Origin: Dendrobium chrysotoxum
Lineage: Eukaryota > Streptophyta > Magnoliopsida > Asparagales > Orchidaceae
Assembly (NCBI GenBank): GCA_019925795.1
Contig: CM034304.1
Coordinates: forward strand, 5,023,471 to 5,087,470
Direction: 5' to 3'
DNA length: 64,000 nt
In this document: positions 13,451-25,358 of the stretch, in pieces
Numbering within the stretch: the stretch's first letter is position 1
Layout: each line of letters starts with the position of its first letter
Notes under the pieces: model-generated
The model's input: the letters and a program-made list of their open reading frames with translations, nothing else
Databases searched by the model: none
Told to the model about the DNA's origin: nothing
Position numbers and translations under genes: made by a program

Positions 13451-13970
13451 GTGTTCTACAAGATGTCATTTGCTATATCTACACTCAATCTTCTACTACA
13501 ACTGCCCATATCCCGCTCCTAATAAAGGAAATCATGTGCTTGTCAGCAGCTGAGAGCAGGAATTTTAGTGAAATCTCAGCAAATGGATGTAAAGCTTTAT
13601 TTGGAGAAGAATCTAAACTGCTTAGAAAGTCAATTGGATAAATCTTTAAATTAATTAGGCTTATTTGGGTCAAATTTGAGTCCAAATCACACTAAATTTG
13701 ACTTAGTTCAAGTCAATTTGGGTCAATTTTGCCAGATTGTGCTAATTTGATGAAATTAAATCCAAATCAATATCGATTCGACTCAAATTAGGCTCAACTT
13801 GGGCTAGTTAACTTGATCAAACATGCTTGAGGGGAAAGTGAGCAAAAAAAGAGGTTAATAACTGCTTAATTTGGTTAGTTAATTATGCAATCAAATCATA
13901 TCTGATTGTTTATAGACCATACTATACGAAAGTATATGGTATTGTATGAGTCATCTAAGGATTCTCTACA
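13451..13970. other. Non-coding spacer
   Basis: No gene is seen. The stretch has several near-copies of TCAATTTGGGTCAA / CAAATTAGGCTCAA words, suggesting an eroded short tandem repeat. Confidence 0.35.
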
Positions 13971-15065
13971 CTAAGTTTGGTTCATCTAATATGAACATAA
14001 GATTGTACTGTTCGAAACACCCGGGGGCTCTCTTAATGACTTTTGGTTTATCCTATTCGATCTGATATTGAGTTATGCTAATACTATTGTACTTCTGCTC
14101 ATTCAAACAGTATGATGAGTTAACAAACTTTAATCAATCATCCTTTAGACTATTCATCATATAGTACTATAGAGGACATTTGTAGTAATAAAATTGTACG
14201 AGTCATAGATCATACTGTATAAACAGTGACAACTAAATTAAAAATTAAGGTTTTACTGAAGCTTACAATTTAAACATCTCTTATTTCATTTAAGAGAGTA
14301 TTTGGTAGTCGAGGGGTCTGTGTCTTCTATATGCAAGGGTGTGAAGAAAGGCTTTTGAGCAAGGATAGAGATAGAGAGAACTGAAGTTGTGACAGGGAGA
14401 GTAGTCTCATGGGATCAAGGGAGTGTGAGAAACTGTCTACATATAGTTCCTCTAGCCAACATCTATCTCTTCGTCCAAGAGTCAAATCTTTTCTTGAGTT
14501 AAACTTGGTGAAAATCCTCTTCGTGTTAAAGGGCCACTGACTACTCTACTACACCGCAAAGATAGAAGTGATTCTTGTGAGGGCTTCTCTGTCTCGCTAT
14601 TGGGAAAAAAGGAGAGACACTATAGAGTTTTTCTGCAATACTTGAAAAGGAGAACTCCGGGGAGTTGAATAGTCAAGTTGACCAAACCACTATAAAAATT
14701 GTGGTGTGCTCGTTTCTTTTATTTTTAGCATTCTAATTTTTATATTGTACTTTCTCGCAAATTCATGTTGAGTATTAATATTCTTGTGATACAAAAACTT
14801 TGTCATTATTTTGGTTCTAGCTTTTTTTTAGAAAAGGAAAAGAAATAAAAATCTAAAAAAAAGAAAAAATATTTACTTTTTCTATAAAATAATAAATGAA
14901 AAAAAATTTGTTGTTTATTTTTGGCTTCTGCATTACAAATCTGAGTTTAAATTTTAAGATTATGAATTTGGTTTAAATGTTTCAAAATGAAGATTTTTAA
15001 AATAGAAAATTTTTTTAAAATCAATTCACTCCCCTCTTGGTGTTCCATTGTTGTTCAAGTGATTT
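13971..15065 (+). mobile_element. Old solo LTR or LTR relic of the copia family found at 17.9-30.4 kb
   Basis: The right half aligns by eye with the LTRs at 17893-30442, in the same order. The shared blocks are: a GTGATTTTGTAAGGGCTTCTC-like block, a TGCAATACTTG block, then GTCAGGTTGGACCGAACCACTATAAA-like sequence (here GTCAAGTTGACCAAACCACTATAAA), a TGGTGTG block, a long T-rich stretch, and a CCCCTCTTGG end. The left half carries diverged palindromic words such as TACGAAAGTATATGGTATTGTA. It is much more diverged than the array LTRs, so it is an older relative. Borders are approximate. Confidence 0.55.
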
Positions 15066-15540
15066 AACAGCCATAAATTAAACTTTCATGAAATTTAATA
15101 CAAGATGAGTTGCACGATCTCCCAAAGAGACTAAGCTCCCCAAAATTAGTTATACTTGATCTATGAAAGTAACTCTTGATAAGTGAAACATTTATTTATC
15201 ATAATTTGTATTGGTTGATTATGAATAAGTCTATGACACAAAAACCAATAACCTAATGGTGAGTTTATGCCTTAAGTTTGATCCTTTTTATAAGATAAAA
15301 TGCAAATTATCAAAATCAACCAAGAAGATTAGCTTTAATTAACAAAAAATTTTGTACAATCAGAGTCATTATCACCATTCAATTAAAGAGTATAATAAGC
15401 ATAAACGGACAATGGGAAAGAAGAAAGAATTATAAAAATATATATATATAAATAAGATTAGATAGGACTTCATGGGCCCATCATCCCTAGGATATCAAAC
15501 TTAAAATCATTTAGTTAAGAAAGTATGATATATATTAAAG
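15066..15540. other. Non-coding spacer
   Basis: No gene is recognised. There is a short TATATATATA run near 15,440. It may be the left part of the gypsy relic that follows. Confidence 0.35.
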
Positions 15541-16140
15541 ATATTCAACAATTTATTACCCTCAGATTAATGGGTTGATTAAGGCATTAAATAGAACTCA
15601 TGTTTAAGTTTTAAAGAAATTTATGAATGAAAAATAAATATCCGTGGCGCAATAAATTGGTTGAAGTCCTATGGGTCACCGGACCATCCTAACTTAGTTT
15701 ACTCTATTTGCCTTAATTTATGGGGCCAAGGCTGTTCTCCCTTTATTGGTACAACTCCCGACTAAGTAATGCAATAAAAAATAAAATTACTTCAATATAA
15801 AATGTACAACACTATTTGGAATAATGTGATAGTATTTCAATCTCAACACTACCAACTTATATACCATAACATAAGCTTATAATAAATTAATCTATTCTTT
15901 AACCTTCCAAGTAGGAGACTTGATATTGGTTCTTAGAAGGCCTAACTTGACTCACTGTAAGGTGGGAGACAAGTTTGAGCCTATGCGAGATGGCCCATTT
16001 ATAATAAAAAAGGTCTATCAATATGGCCCTATCTATTATTTTACTATAAAGGTGAACATCTTATGTTTTCTATCAAAGGATGCTATTCTTAATTGTGGTC
16101 TTTATAATTATATTAAAAAGAAAATTTTAATAAATTGATT
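15541..16140 (+). pseudogene. Ty3/gypsy integrase C-terminal remnant
   Basis: The plus strand (stops ignored, with a frame change) first reads a YYP-QxNG-like integrase-core end, LIKALNRTHV, then an LIYGAKAVLP block, equivalent to the SLVYGAEAVLP motif of plant gypsy integrases. An open stretch at 15920-16138 then gives VLRRPNLTHCKVGDKFEPM and RDGPFIIKKVYQYG. These match the beta-barrel C-terminal module (gKFeP-x-WeGPYiIkkV-x-x-GaY). The order matches the 3' end of pol. Stops and missing sequence make it a dead fragment. Confidence 0.7.
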
Positions 16141-17323
16141 TTTTTTTGCACTTGTATTAATATCATAATTGCTCATCATAGTTGGATTTTAATATTCAAA
16201 CCCAAAATGAAACTTTAATTAAATTTCCTATGAGTAGTTAATATATTTTAATAAATTTATTGCTTATCAAAGATGATTAAACTACTCTTTTACCTACCCG
16301 AATAGGTGGAATGTGCAAAAACCTATGATCTTCAATGAAAAAATTTCAAGTAGTTTGAGGTCATTTATAAAGGAGTGGAAACTTTTCTATATTTACTAAA
16401 AATTTTCAAATCTCTAGAAGAATTATATTAAAATTGAAAATCTCAAAATCTTAAAATCTCCTCATTTCTCAATAATGATTTCCTTGGTCTTTCTCCTATC
16501 TTAGGCATGAGATTTTTGGTTGATACTGGGTAGGATTAAGTATATTTAAGCATCTACCTTAAATAACCTGGGTTAGAGAGCCTAATTTAGGATCCTTCTC
16601 CCTGAAATCCTTCTTAATATGAGTTAATAGAATCTAGTCTAGACTTGCATAGGCACCCATAGATTTTTCATCCTTCCAGGTTTATTAACTTCTATTGTGT
16701 GATGATTAAATTTAAAGATCTGCACCTTCTCTAGTAAATTTAGGTTAAGGTCAAACCTTCTAGGCTTCTTTCCTAGCTTAGTCATTGAAAATCTTAGGCA
16801 AAAGAAAATATTTGGAACTAGTCTAGCCTTACTTAGACATCTATAGATTTATGAAACTTATTTGAGGTTGGTTTCTTTCAACTATGCAACAGTTAATTTT
16901 GTAATAATGCAACTGAATTTCATTGACATTGATGGTTCCATTATGCCAGTTAATTCAGTGGACTAACATTTAACTAGGAAGCTTATGTTGAATTAAACCT
17001 CTTAAACCCCACATAGCTTTGTCCATTTCATGCATAATTTTTCCTATGTCTAGGCAATCCTATGTCCATTCTTTTGACCCAGCCTTGGTATGCTCAAACC
17101 TTCATAAGCTCTACTAAGCTTCTCTCAAGATTTTCAAAACTTCAAACATCTTTAATAAAAATGAAAATTAAATTCAAATTTAAATTTTTTCAAGTTCAAA
17201 TTAATTTAACTCAATCTCTTTTCAAGTTTATTTAACTTTAATTACATCCTCTTTTTTCGATCTTATTAGTTTTTTAAATCAACACTAAAATGTGCAATTA
17301 ATGTTTGTCAGTCCACTACATCA
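16141..17323. other. AT-rich non-coding DNA
   Basis: No coding region or known repeat is recognised. CTTAGGCA/CTAGGC words recur and the text looks like eroded LTR or gypsy 3' sequence, but I cannot support a specific call. Confidence 0.35.
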
Positions 17324-17337
17324 ATTGAAGGTCCATT
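17324..17337. repeat. 14-bp target-site duplication of the LINE (left copy)
   Basis: ATTGAAGGTCCATT is identical to 31261-31274. It lies directly outside the A/T-rich tail of the minus-strand LINE, where a LINE target-site duplication should be. Confidence 0.9.
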
Positions 17338-17425
17338 ATTTTTTCTTTTTTTCTTTTTGAAAAGGGATTTTATTCCAAAGGAAAAAAGAGGATACAAGCA
17401 AGTCTAAAAAGGAACCAAGCCAAAA

Positions 17426-17892
17426 TTATAATTTGACAACCATAAAAAAAGGGACAATAAATAGAGAAAAAAGCAAAATCCAGCCGGGCTTATTCATTTG
17501 CAAGAAGCTTTCTGCAAACACCAAAAAAATAATAAAAGCATTCCCGTCAAAAATTTGCTGATCATCAGCTCCAACCACACTGACACCTAGATCATTAACA
17601 CCTCCCACATTCTGCTCCTTATTAACAACTGAAGTCAAAACAACAATTGCATTATAGTTAGCATTCCCATTAGACAAATCTGGATTAGCATTAGATTTTG
17701 AAATAGGAAATGGGGTAGAGTGGATGTTACACTCACCCCTAAGATGACCAAGATAATTGCATGAAATGCATAATGAAGGAAAATCCTCCATCTGAACAAT
17801 TTCAACATACCCTGCATTCTCAGGCCTAAGCCAAATTTTGACTAAATAATGTTTTATGATGTCCACTTCAACTAAAACCTGCACAAGGGATG
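17426..17892 (-). pseudogene. LINE ORF1, C-terminal half with CCHC zinc knuckle
   Basis: This is the continuation of the ORF1 broken by the LTR array. The frame reads SLVQVLVEVDIIKH (the 'ARVLVEVDL' block that follows DUF4283 in plant LINE ORF1), then LVKIWLRPENAGYVEIV, then a zinc knuckle C-x2-C-x4-H-x4-C (CISCNYLGHLRGEC). About 110 mostly polar residues follow, then a stop at 17426. If the array and one GGATG duplication are removed, this frame joins that of 30443 upward without a shift. The half is open in its own frame, which suggests a moderately young LINE. Confidence 0.8.
17888..17892. repeat. 5-bp target-site duplication of the LTR array (left)
   Basis: GGATG directly precedes the first LTR. 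The same five bases directly follow the last LTR at 30443-30447. A 5-bp duplication is normal for copia-type integrases. Confidence 0.9.
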
Positions 17893-19239
17893 TGTTACGA
17901 CTCGGGCTCACGAGTTTCTGTTTTGTTGATAATAAACATTATGGCTCACATCTTCTAATATTTGGAATGTATATTTATTTGTGTGTGTACTAACATTTTA
18001 GGAACAACATGCATCAATACAAGAAAGATTTAAGACTCAAGAATGAGTAGAATAGGCTTTATTGTATTTCTCATTCATGTACTTTTTGATTCTTTGAGTC
18101 AAGTCCTGTAATAGTATATACTTATTTATGACCATATGTACACATACTCAGGGGGAGTGAGATCCTGTCAAAACCAGAAGTTCAAGTTTTGAACAAATCA
18201 TACTGGACGATTTCTGATCGTCCAGGATGATCTGTTCATTGAACTAATCATCCTGGACGATATTTATATCGTCCTGGATGATCCAATATGATCTCAAAAC
18301 CCTAGTCGCCATGATAATTTAGGTAAGGATTTAAGAGTCAAAATTTGTTCTAATCGTCCTAGACGATCTATATATCGTACGAGATGATTTGTACAAAATT
18401 TGTACGGATCGTCCAGGACTATCCTGGGATCATCCAGGACTATCAGGTCAAATTCTTCACGTCATCCTGGACGATCCTGCGATCGTCCTGGATGAACTTT
18501 GGCAGAAAAATTGAGTTTTCAGGGTTTTTTGAAGCCGTCTTTTGGAGCACGTCGTCCTGGACGATCCTACGATCGTCCTGGATGATCATTGCCACCAGAA
18601 CTGATTTGGAAGGGTTTTTAGAGCTCTCTTTTTAAGCTTTCTCAAGGCACTTGATAGGTGTCTTTGCCAGCCATTGAGGCTTCATTTCTTTTAGAGAAAA
18701 CTTAAAGAGAGAGCTTGAATGGGAGAGAGCAAAGGGTAGAGCTTTAGAGGGAGAAGATCCTGATAAGGGGGATTCTCGAGGGAGTGTGACGGGGTTCACA
18801 TGGTTGCTCCGACAAGCTTGCACCTAAGTACCATTGGATTCTAGGGTCGTCTCGAGGGAAGTTTTGGGAAGAAGAAGATCTCTTTGGTGTCAAAGGACCC
18901 GGCTACTCCGTCGCACCAGGGAAGGTGGAAGTGATTTTGTAAGGGCTTCTCCACCTAGCTGTGGGGGCTAAAGGGAGTCACTGTGTTAGTGCAATACTTG
19001 GAGGGTGCCTCTGAAGAGTGGACATAGGTCAGGTTGGACCGAACCACTATAAATCTGGTGTCTTCTTTCTGATTATTTTCCACACTTTATTTTAGTACGA
19101 TTATCTACTTGGGTGAAATCTATGATAAATCTTTTTATCGTTGTTTTAATTTTTTTATTTTAAATATCCAATTTAACCCCCCCTCTTGGTTAGCCTCACG
19201 ACTAGTTCACAAGGGCTTAACATCCCTATCAAACTTTCA
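17893..19239 (+). repeat. LTR 1 of the array (1347 bp)
   Basis: Starts TGTTACGACTCGGGCTCACG and ends AAACTTTCA. It is followed after two bases by the primer site TGGTATCAGAGC (19242-19253). U3 (about 18,190-18,590) is packed with GGACGAT/ATCGTCC palindromes, including GGACGATATTTATATCGTCC at about 18254. Compared with LTR 2-4 it lacks about 37 bp near its 3' end, before the CCCCCCCTCTTGGTTAGCCT block. Confidence 0.9.
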
Positions 19240-19241
19240 AG

Positions 19242-19253
19242 TGGTATCAGAGC
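19242..19253 (+). promoter_or_regulatory. Primer-binding site for minus-strand synthesis
   Basis: TGGTATCAGAGC, complementary to the 3' end of plant initiator tRNA-Met, lies two bases after LTR 1. The same 12 bases recur at 22947-22958 and 26698-26709 after LTR 2 and LTR 3. None follows LTR 4. Confidence 0.9.
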
Positions 19254-19297
19254 GGGATTCATAAAATCTAGTTTTGAAAAACTTTTGAATTTGATTA

Positions 19298-20277
19298 GTG
19301 GCTAACTTTGGAAATAGAAACATCGCTAAAGATTATTCCATTACCAAACCACCTTTATTTGAAAATATTACTTTTAATTTTTGGAAAATTCGCATGTCTA
19401 TTTTCTTGAAATTAATAGACTATCGCATGTGGCATATGATTCAAACTGGTTATTCTGTGCCGTCACGTATTGTAGATGGAATCAAAATTAATATTCCTTT
19501 TTTTGAATGGAGTAGAGTAGATCAGATCAATGCTCAATTGAATGCTAAATGTTTGAATTATTTTTTCTATGCTTTGAATTCTGATGATTATATGTTAATA
19601 TCCGCATGCACTACTGGCAAGGAAATTTGGGATAAATTGTGCACTACATATGATGGTACTTGTGAAATCAAGCAATCTAGGCTAAATATTTTAATGCATG
19701 ATTATGAAGTTTTTAGCATGAAACCTTATGAGACGATCTTAGATATGTATTCTAGGTTTCTCAAATTGTGACATCCTTACATGCTTTAGGTAAAGAATTT
19801 TCAAACTTTGAAAAGATCAATAAAATTCTATGTTGCTTGCTTGATAAGTTTGATGCCAAAGTTGTTGCTATTTATGAATCAAAAAAGTTGAATGAATATT
19901 CTATTGATAATTTGATTGGCTCACTCATTGCCTACAAGCAAGATTTGGGTCAAAAGCTTTTGGATGCATGTGAAACTATAGTACTGAAAGCTGAAGACAT
20001 TGAGGAAAGCGACTCAAAGCACAAGCATCAACATCAACAAAAGTGGAACAAAGGTAAAAAAGGTAAAAATGTTAAGATTTCTTCTCATGTTATTTGCTTT
20101 GGATGTAGGAAACCTGGATATATAAAAAATTAGTGCCCGAACTTAAAAATCTTTCCTAAAAAGGAAAAGGGTAAAGCTAAGCAAATTGTAATAAGGGTAA
20201 ATAATGCAAATCAAAAAATCTCTTGGGCAGACCTAGCTTCTGAATCATCAGATCAGGAGCGAGATGATATGAATTAA
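19298..20277 (+). pseudogene. Copia-type gag, array copy 1 (frameshift and nonsense)
   Basis: Gag coats the retrotransposon RNA to form virus-like particles. The start is the first ATG after the primer site (MANFGNRN...). The product has the copia gag (UBN2-type) body: a PPLFENITFNFWKIRMSIFL block, GKEIWDKLCTTYDGT and a SRLNILMHDYE block. A basic Lys/His/Gln-rich linker and a zinc knuckle (CFGCRKPGY...) follow. One base is missing near 19,757 compared with copy 2, shifting the frame, and a TAG replaces Gln before the last knuckle Cys (about 20,131). The knuckle His is Tyr. It is non-functional as it stands. It is followed by about 1.37 kb of non-coding DNA. Confidence 0.85.
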
Positions 20278-21654
20278 TGTTTTGCTTGTGTTTATTTTTT
20301 TACTTTTGTTGTTTGTGATTTTTATTCATTGTGTTTTTTATATTTTATTATTATTTTTGTTTTTCTTTAAAATTTTCGTAAAAAAATTAGTTTCTTTGTT
20401 GTTTTAGTTATTTCTCTGATCAGCACACACATATCACTTTTTATTTTATTTACCCTTAAAAAAATCAAAATTATATTTCAAAGATCATATTTTCTAAAAA
20501 TGAAAAATTTATCTCATATTTTTCTAAAAATTCTATATAAGTTGTGGTTGATTTCTCTAAAATCAAGCAAAGGAAGGAAACTCAAGATTTTGTCTCTCCA
20601 TCTTATTTTTTTATGTTAGGCTATTTCACTTTTGATTCAAAATCTATTTTAAATTATAAATTGGTTTTTAAAATTGAAACTTTTTCATCTCCCAACATTT
20701 TGTTTATCTCTTAGGAATCTTTTGTAAATTATTGAGCCAACTTCAAGATTATCTTATTCAGGTTGTTCGTCTTTATCAAAAGAATAAGGTTTGTTGATTT
20801 TAAAGATTTGGAAAGGAGGCAAATTATAAAAATCAAAAGATGTGCAATGTCGCAAAAAATGGAAGGATACATAAAGTGTATCAAAAATCAAAAGATGCGT
20901 AATGTTGCCAAAAATAAATGGATACACAAAGTGTATCAAAAATGAAAAAGATGCACAAAGAGCGCCAAAATGAAAAGAGGCAAAAAATGAGCCCACAAAA
21001 AAAGTTAGCTTCCCTTCTTGTAAATCTCTAAATTTTAGAAAACCCATGTCTTTTTAATAAATTCGTTACTTGAGCTTGAAAATCAAGATTTTTGATTCAT
21101 TACTTTGCATTAATCTTATATTAGATATATTTCATGAAAGGAGTTTTGAAAGATTTTTGTTTCCTTATCTAATTTGTTCCTTGATTTAGATATTGTCTTA
21201 AAAAGTTTTTTGGCCTTTTTAAAATCTGAGCTTGGATTGATAATTTTTGAATCTCTAACATTTCTGGGTTATGAGTAGTCAATTCATACCTTACTAAGCT
21301 TTTGGATAAAATCAAGAGGTGACCTTTTCATTACAAGAAAATTCTTGATATTTCAAAATATTTTTTCAAATTTTTTTTTTACCAGATCAGGGACCGTGTT
21401 TGATCTTTTTGTCTATTTTTTATATTTTATTGTTCTATGCTCCTCTTCTATTTGATAATGTCAAAGGGGAAGAACATACTGTTGTATTTGTGAAGTTTAT
21501 TTTTTTTTGCTATTTTTGTGTAGTGTTTTTAAAAAAAAAAAGGTTTCTCCCTATTTTAAAAAGTCTTTTCTTAGTGAGGGGGAGATTAGGAGAAAAAAAA
21601 ATTTTGTTTGCAAATTCAACCAGTAATATTTGCCATCATCAAAAAGGGGGAGAT
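20278..21654 (+). other. Non-coding 3' internal region of the gag-only element (copy 1)
   Basis: No reading frame with pol similarity is visible. At 20835-20970 there is a short tandem repeat of about 58 bp built from AAAAGATGCGCAATGTCGCC and GATACACAAAGTGTATC words; the second word is a perfect palindrome. The region ends with a polypurine tract (AAAAAGGGGGAGAT). Matching regions are 23984-25358 (repeat at 24538-24675) and 27735-29116 (repeat at 28292-28430). Confidence 0.75.
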
Positions 21655-22944
21655 TGTTATGACTCGGGCTCACGAGTTCCTATTTTGATGATAACAAATA
21701 TTATGGCTCACATCTTCTAATATTTATAATGTATATTTATTTGTGTGTGTACTAACATTTCAGGAACAGCATGCATCAATATAAGAAAGATTCAAGACTC
21801 AATAATGAGTAGAATATGCTTTATTATATTTCTCATCGATGTAGTTTTTGATTCCTTTAGTCAAGTCCTGTAATAGTATATGCTTTTTTATGACCATGTG
21901 TACACATACTCAGGGAGAGTGAGATCCTGTCAAAACCAGAAGTTTAACTTTTGAACAAATCGTACTGGACAATTTTTGATCGTCCTGGACGATCTGTTCA
22001 TTGAACTAATCATCCTGGATGATATTTATATCATCCTGGATGATCCAATATGATCTCAAAACTCTAGCCGTCATGATAATTTAGGCAAGGACTTAAGAGT
22101 CAAATTTTGTTCTAATCGTCCTGGACGATCTATATATCGTACGGGATGATTTGTGCAAAATTTGTACTGATAGTCCTGGACTATCCTGGGATCGTCCATG
22201 ACTATCAGGTTCAATTCTGCACATCATCTTGGACAATCCTGCAATCATCCTGGACGATCGTTACCGCCAGAACTGATTTGGAAGGGTTTTTGGAGCTCTC
22301 TTTTTAAGCTTTCTCAAGACACTTGATAGGTGTCTTTGGCAGCCATTGAGGCTTCATTTCTTTTGGAGAAAACTTGAAGAGAGAGCTTGAAAGGGAGAGA
22401 GGAAAGGGTAGAGTTTGAGAGGGAGAAGAGCCTAAGTAGGGTGATTCTCGAGGGAGTGTGAGGGGGTTCACACGGTTGCTCCGACAAGCTTGCACCTAAG
22501 TACCATCGGATTCAAGGGTCGTCTCGAGGGAAGTTCTGGGAAGAAGAAGATCTCTTTGGTATCAAAGGACCCGGCTACTCCGCCGCACCGGGGAAGGTGG
22601 ATGTGATTTTGTAAGGGCTTCTCCGCCTAGCTGTGGGGGCTAAAGGAGAGTCACTTTGTGTTAGTGCAATACTTGGAGGGTGCCTCCGAGGAGTGGACGT
22701 AGGTCAGGTTGGACCGAACCACTATAAATCTGGTGTGTTCTTTATGATTATTTTTTGCACTTTATTTTACTGCGATTATCTGCTTGGGTGAAATCTGTGA
22801 TAAATCTTTTTATCGTTGTTTTAATTCATTTCTATTGCAAAATATAAAAAGATTTTTCTTTTGTTTTAAATATCCTATTCAACCCCCCTCTTGGTTAGCC
22901 TCGGGACTAGTTCACAAGGGCTTAACATCCCTATCAAACTTTCA
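21655..22944 (+). repeat. LTR 2 of the array (1290 bp)
   Basis: Directly follows the polypurine tract AAAAAGGGGGAGAT and begins TGTTATGACTCGGG. Ends CAAACTTTCA before the primer site at 22947-22958. It lacks a U3 segment of about 75-100 bp present in LTR 1 (around 18,500-18,580), leaving one copy of the palindrome block. Confidence 0.9.
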
Positions 22945-23002
22945 AGTGGTATCAGAGCGGGATTCATAAAATCTAGTTTTGAAAAACTTTTGAATTTGAT
23001 CA

Positions 23003-23983
23003 ATGGCTAACTTTAGAAATAGAAACATCACTGAAGGTTATTCCATTACCAGACCACCTTTATTTGAAAATATTACTTTTGATTTTTGGAAAATTTGCAT
23101 GTCTACTTTCTTGAAATCAATAGATTATAGCATGTGGCATATGATTCAAACTGGTTATTCTGTGCCGTCACGTATTATAGATGGAATCAAAACTGATATT
23201 CCTTTTTTTGAATGGAGTAGAGTAGATCAGATCAATGCTCAATTGAATGCTAAATGTTTGAATTATTTTTTCTGTGCTTTGAATTCTGATGATTATATGT
23301 TAATATCCGCATGCACTACTGGCAAGGAAATTTGGGATAAATTATGCACTACATATAAAGGTACTTGTGAAATCAAGCAATCTAGGCTAAATATTTTAAT
23401 GCATGATTATGAAATTTTTAGCATGAAACCTTATGAGATGATCTTAGACATGTATTCTAGGTTTACTCAAATTGTGACATCCTTACATGCTTTAGGTAAA
23501 GAATTTTCAAACTTTGAAAAGATCAATTAAATTCTACGTTGCCTGCTTGATAAGTTTGATGCCAAAGTTGTTGCTATTTATGAATCAAAAAAGTTGAATG
23601 AATATTCTATTGATAATTTGATTGGCTCACTCATTGCCTACGAGCAAGATTTGGGTCAAAAGCTTTTGGTTGTAGGTGAAACTATAGTACTGAAAGCTGA
23701 AGACATTAAGGAAAGTGACTCAAAGCACAAGCATCAACATCAACAAAAGTGGAACAAAGGTAAAAAAGGTAAAAATGTTAAGATTTCTTCTGATGTTATT
23801 TACTTTGAATGTAGGAAACCTGGACATATGAAAAATCAGTGCCCGAACTTAAAAATCTTTCCTAAAAAGGAAAAGGGTAAAGCTAAGCAAATTGTAATAA
23901 GGGCAAATAATGCAAATCAAAAAATCTCTTGGTCAGACCTAGCTTCTAAATCATCAGATCCGGAGCAAGATGGTATTAATTAA
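23003..23983 (+). pseudogene. Copia-type gag, array copy 2 (single nonsense codon)
   Basis: This is the best preserved of the three gags: 327 codons including the stop, in one frame, with a single in-frame TAA at 23528-23530 where copies 1 and 3 have a Lys codon. Body motifs are as in copy 1 (FENITFDFWKICMSTFL, EIWDKLCTTYKGT, MYSRFTQIVTSLHALGKEF). In the zinc knuckle the first Cys is Tyr (YFECRKPGHMKNQC), so metal binding would probably be lost even with read-through. The C-terminus is acidic and ends GIN-stop. No pol frame follows. Confidence 0.85.
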
Positions 23984-25358
23984 TGTTTTGCTTGTGTTTG
24001 TTTTTTTACTTTTGCTATTTGTGATTTTTATTCGTTATATTTTTTATGTTTTATTATTATTTTTATTTTTCTTTTAAATTTTTTTAAAAAAATTAGTTGC
24101 TTTGTTGTTTTAGTTATTTCTCTGATCAGCACACACATATCACTTTTTATTTTATTTACACTTAAAAAAATCAAAATTATATTTCAAAGATCATATTTTC
24201 TAAAAATGAAAAATTTATCTCCTATTTTTCTAAAAATTCTATGTAAGTTGTGGTTGATTTCTCTAAAATCAAGCAAAGGAAAGAAACTCATGATTTTGTC
24301 TCTCCATCTTATTTCTTTATGTTAGGCTATTTCACTTTTGATTCAAAATCTATTTTAAATTATAAATTAGTTTTTAAAATTGAAACTTTTTTATCTCCCA
24401 ACATTTTATTTATCTCATAGGAATCTTTTGTAAATTATTTAACCAACTTCAAGATTATCTTATTCAGGTTGTTCATCTTTATCAAAATAATAAGGTTTGC
24501 TGATTTTAAAGATTTAGAAAGGAGGCAAATTATAAAAATCAAAAGATGCGCAATGTCGCCAAAAATGAAAGGATACACAAAGTGTATCAAAAATCAAAAG
24601 ATGCGTAATGTCGCCAAAAATAAATGGTTACAAAAAGTGTATAAAAAATTAAAAGATGCGCAAAGAGCGCCAAAATGAAAAGATGCAATAAACGAGCCCA
24701 CAAAAAAGGTTAGCTTCCCTTCTTGTAAATCTCTAAAGTTTAGAAAACCCATATCTTTTTGATAAATTTGTTACTTGAGCTCTAAAATCAAGATTTTTTA
24801 TTCATTACTTTGCATTAATCTTCTATTAGATATATTTCATGAAAGGTGTTTTGAAAGATTTTTATTTCCTTATCTAATTTGTTCCTTGATTTAGATATTG
24901 TCTTAAAAAGGTTTTTGGCCTTTTTAAAACCTGAGCTTGGATTGATTATTTCTGAATCTCTAACCTTTCTGGGTTATGAGTGGTCAATTCATACCATACT
25001 AAGCTTTTGGATAAAATTAAGAGGTGATTTTCTCATTACAAGAAAATTCTTGATATTTCAAAATATTTTTTCAAATTTTTTTTACCAGATCAGGGATCAT
25101 GTTTGATCTTTTAGTCTATTTTTTCTATTTTATTGTTCTATGCTCTTCTTCTTTTTTATAATGTCAAAGGGGGAGAACGTACTGTTATATTTGTGAAGTT
25201 TATTTTAATTTGTTATTTTTGTGTAGTTTTTTTTTAAAAAAAAAAAGGTTTCTCCCTATTTTAAAAAGTCTTTTCTTAGTGAGGGGGAGATTAGGAGAAA
25301 AAAAATTTTGTTTGCAAATTCAACCAGTAATGTTTGCCATCATAAAAAAAGGGGAGAT

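Noticed and set aside
13265..13469. Two overlapping minus frames of Ser/Leu repeats
   Set aside because: Translations of the (GA)n(GATA)n repeat.
18632..18823. Minus frame MQACRSNHVNP..., repeated at 22304-22495 and 26056-26247
   Set aside because: Conserved only because it lies within the repeated LTR; sense of the LTR is plus and the fourth LTR does not keep an equivalent frame.
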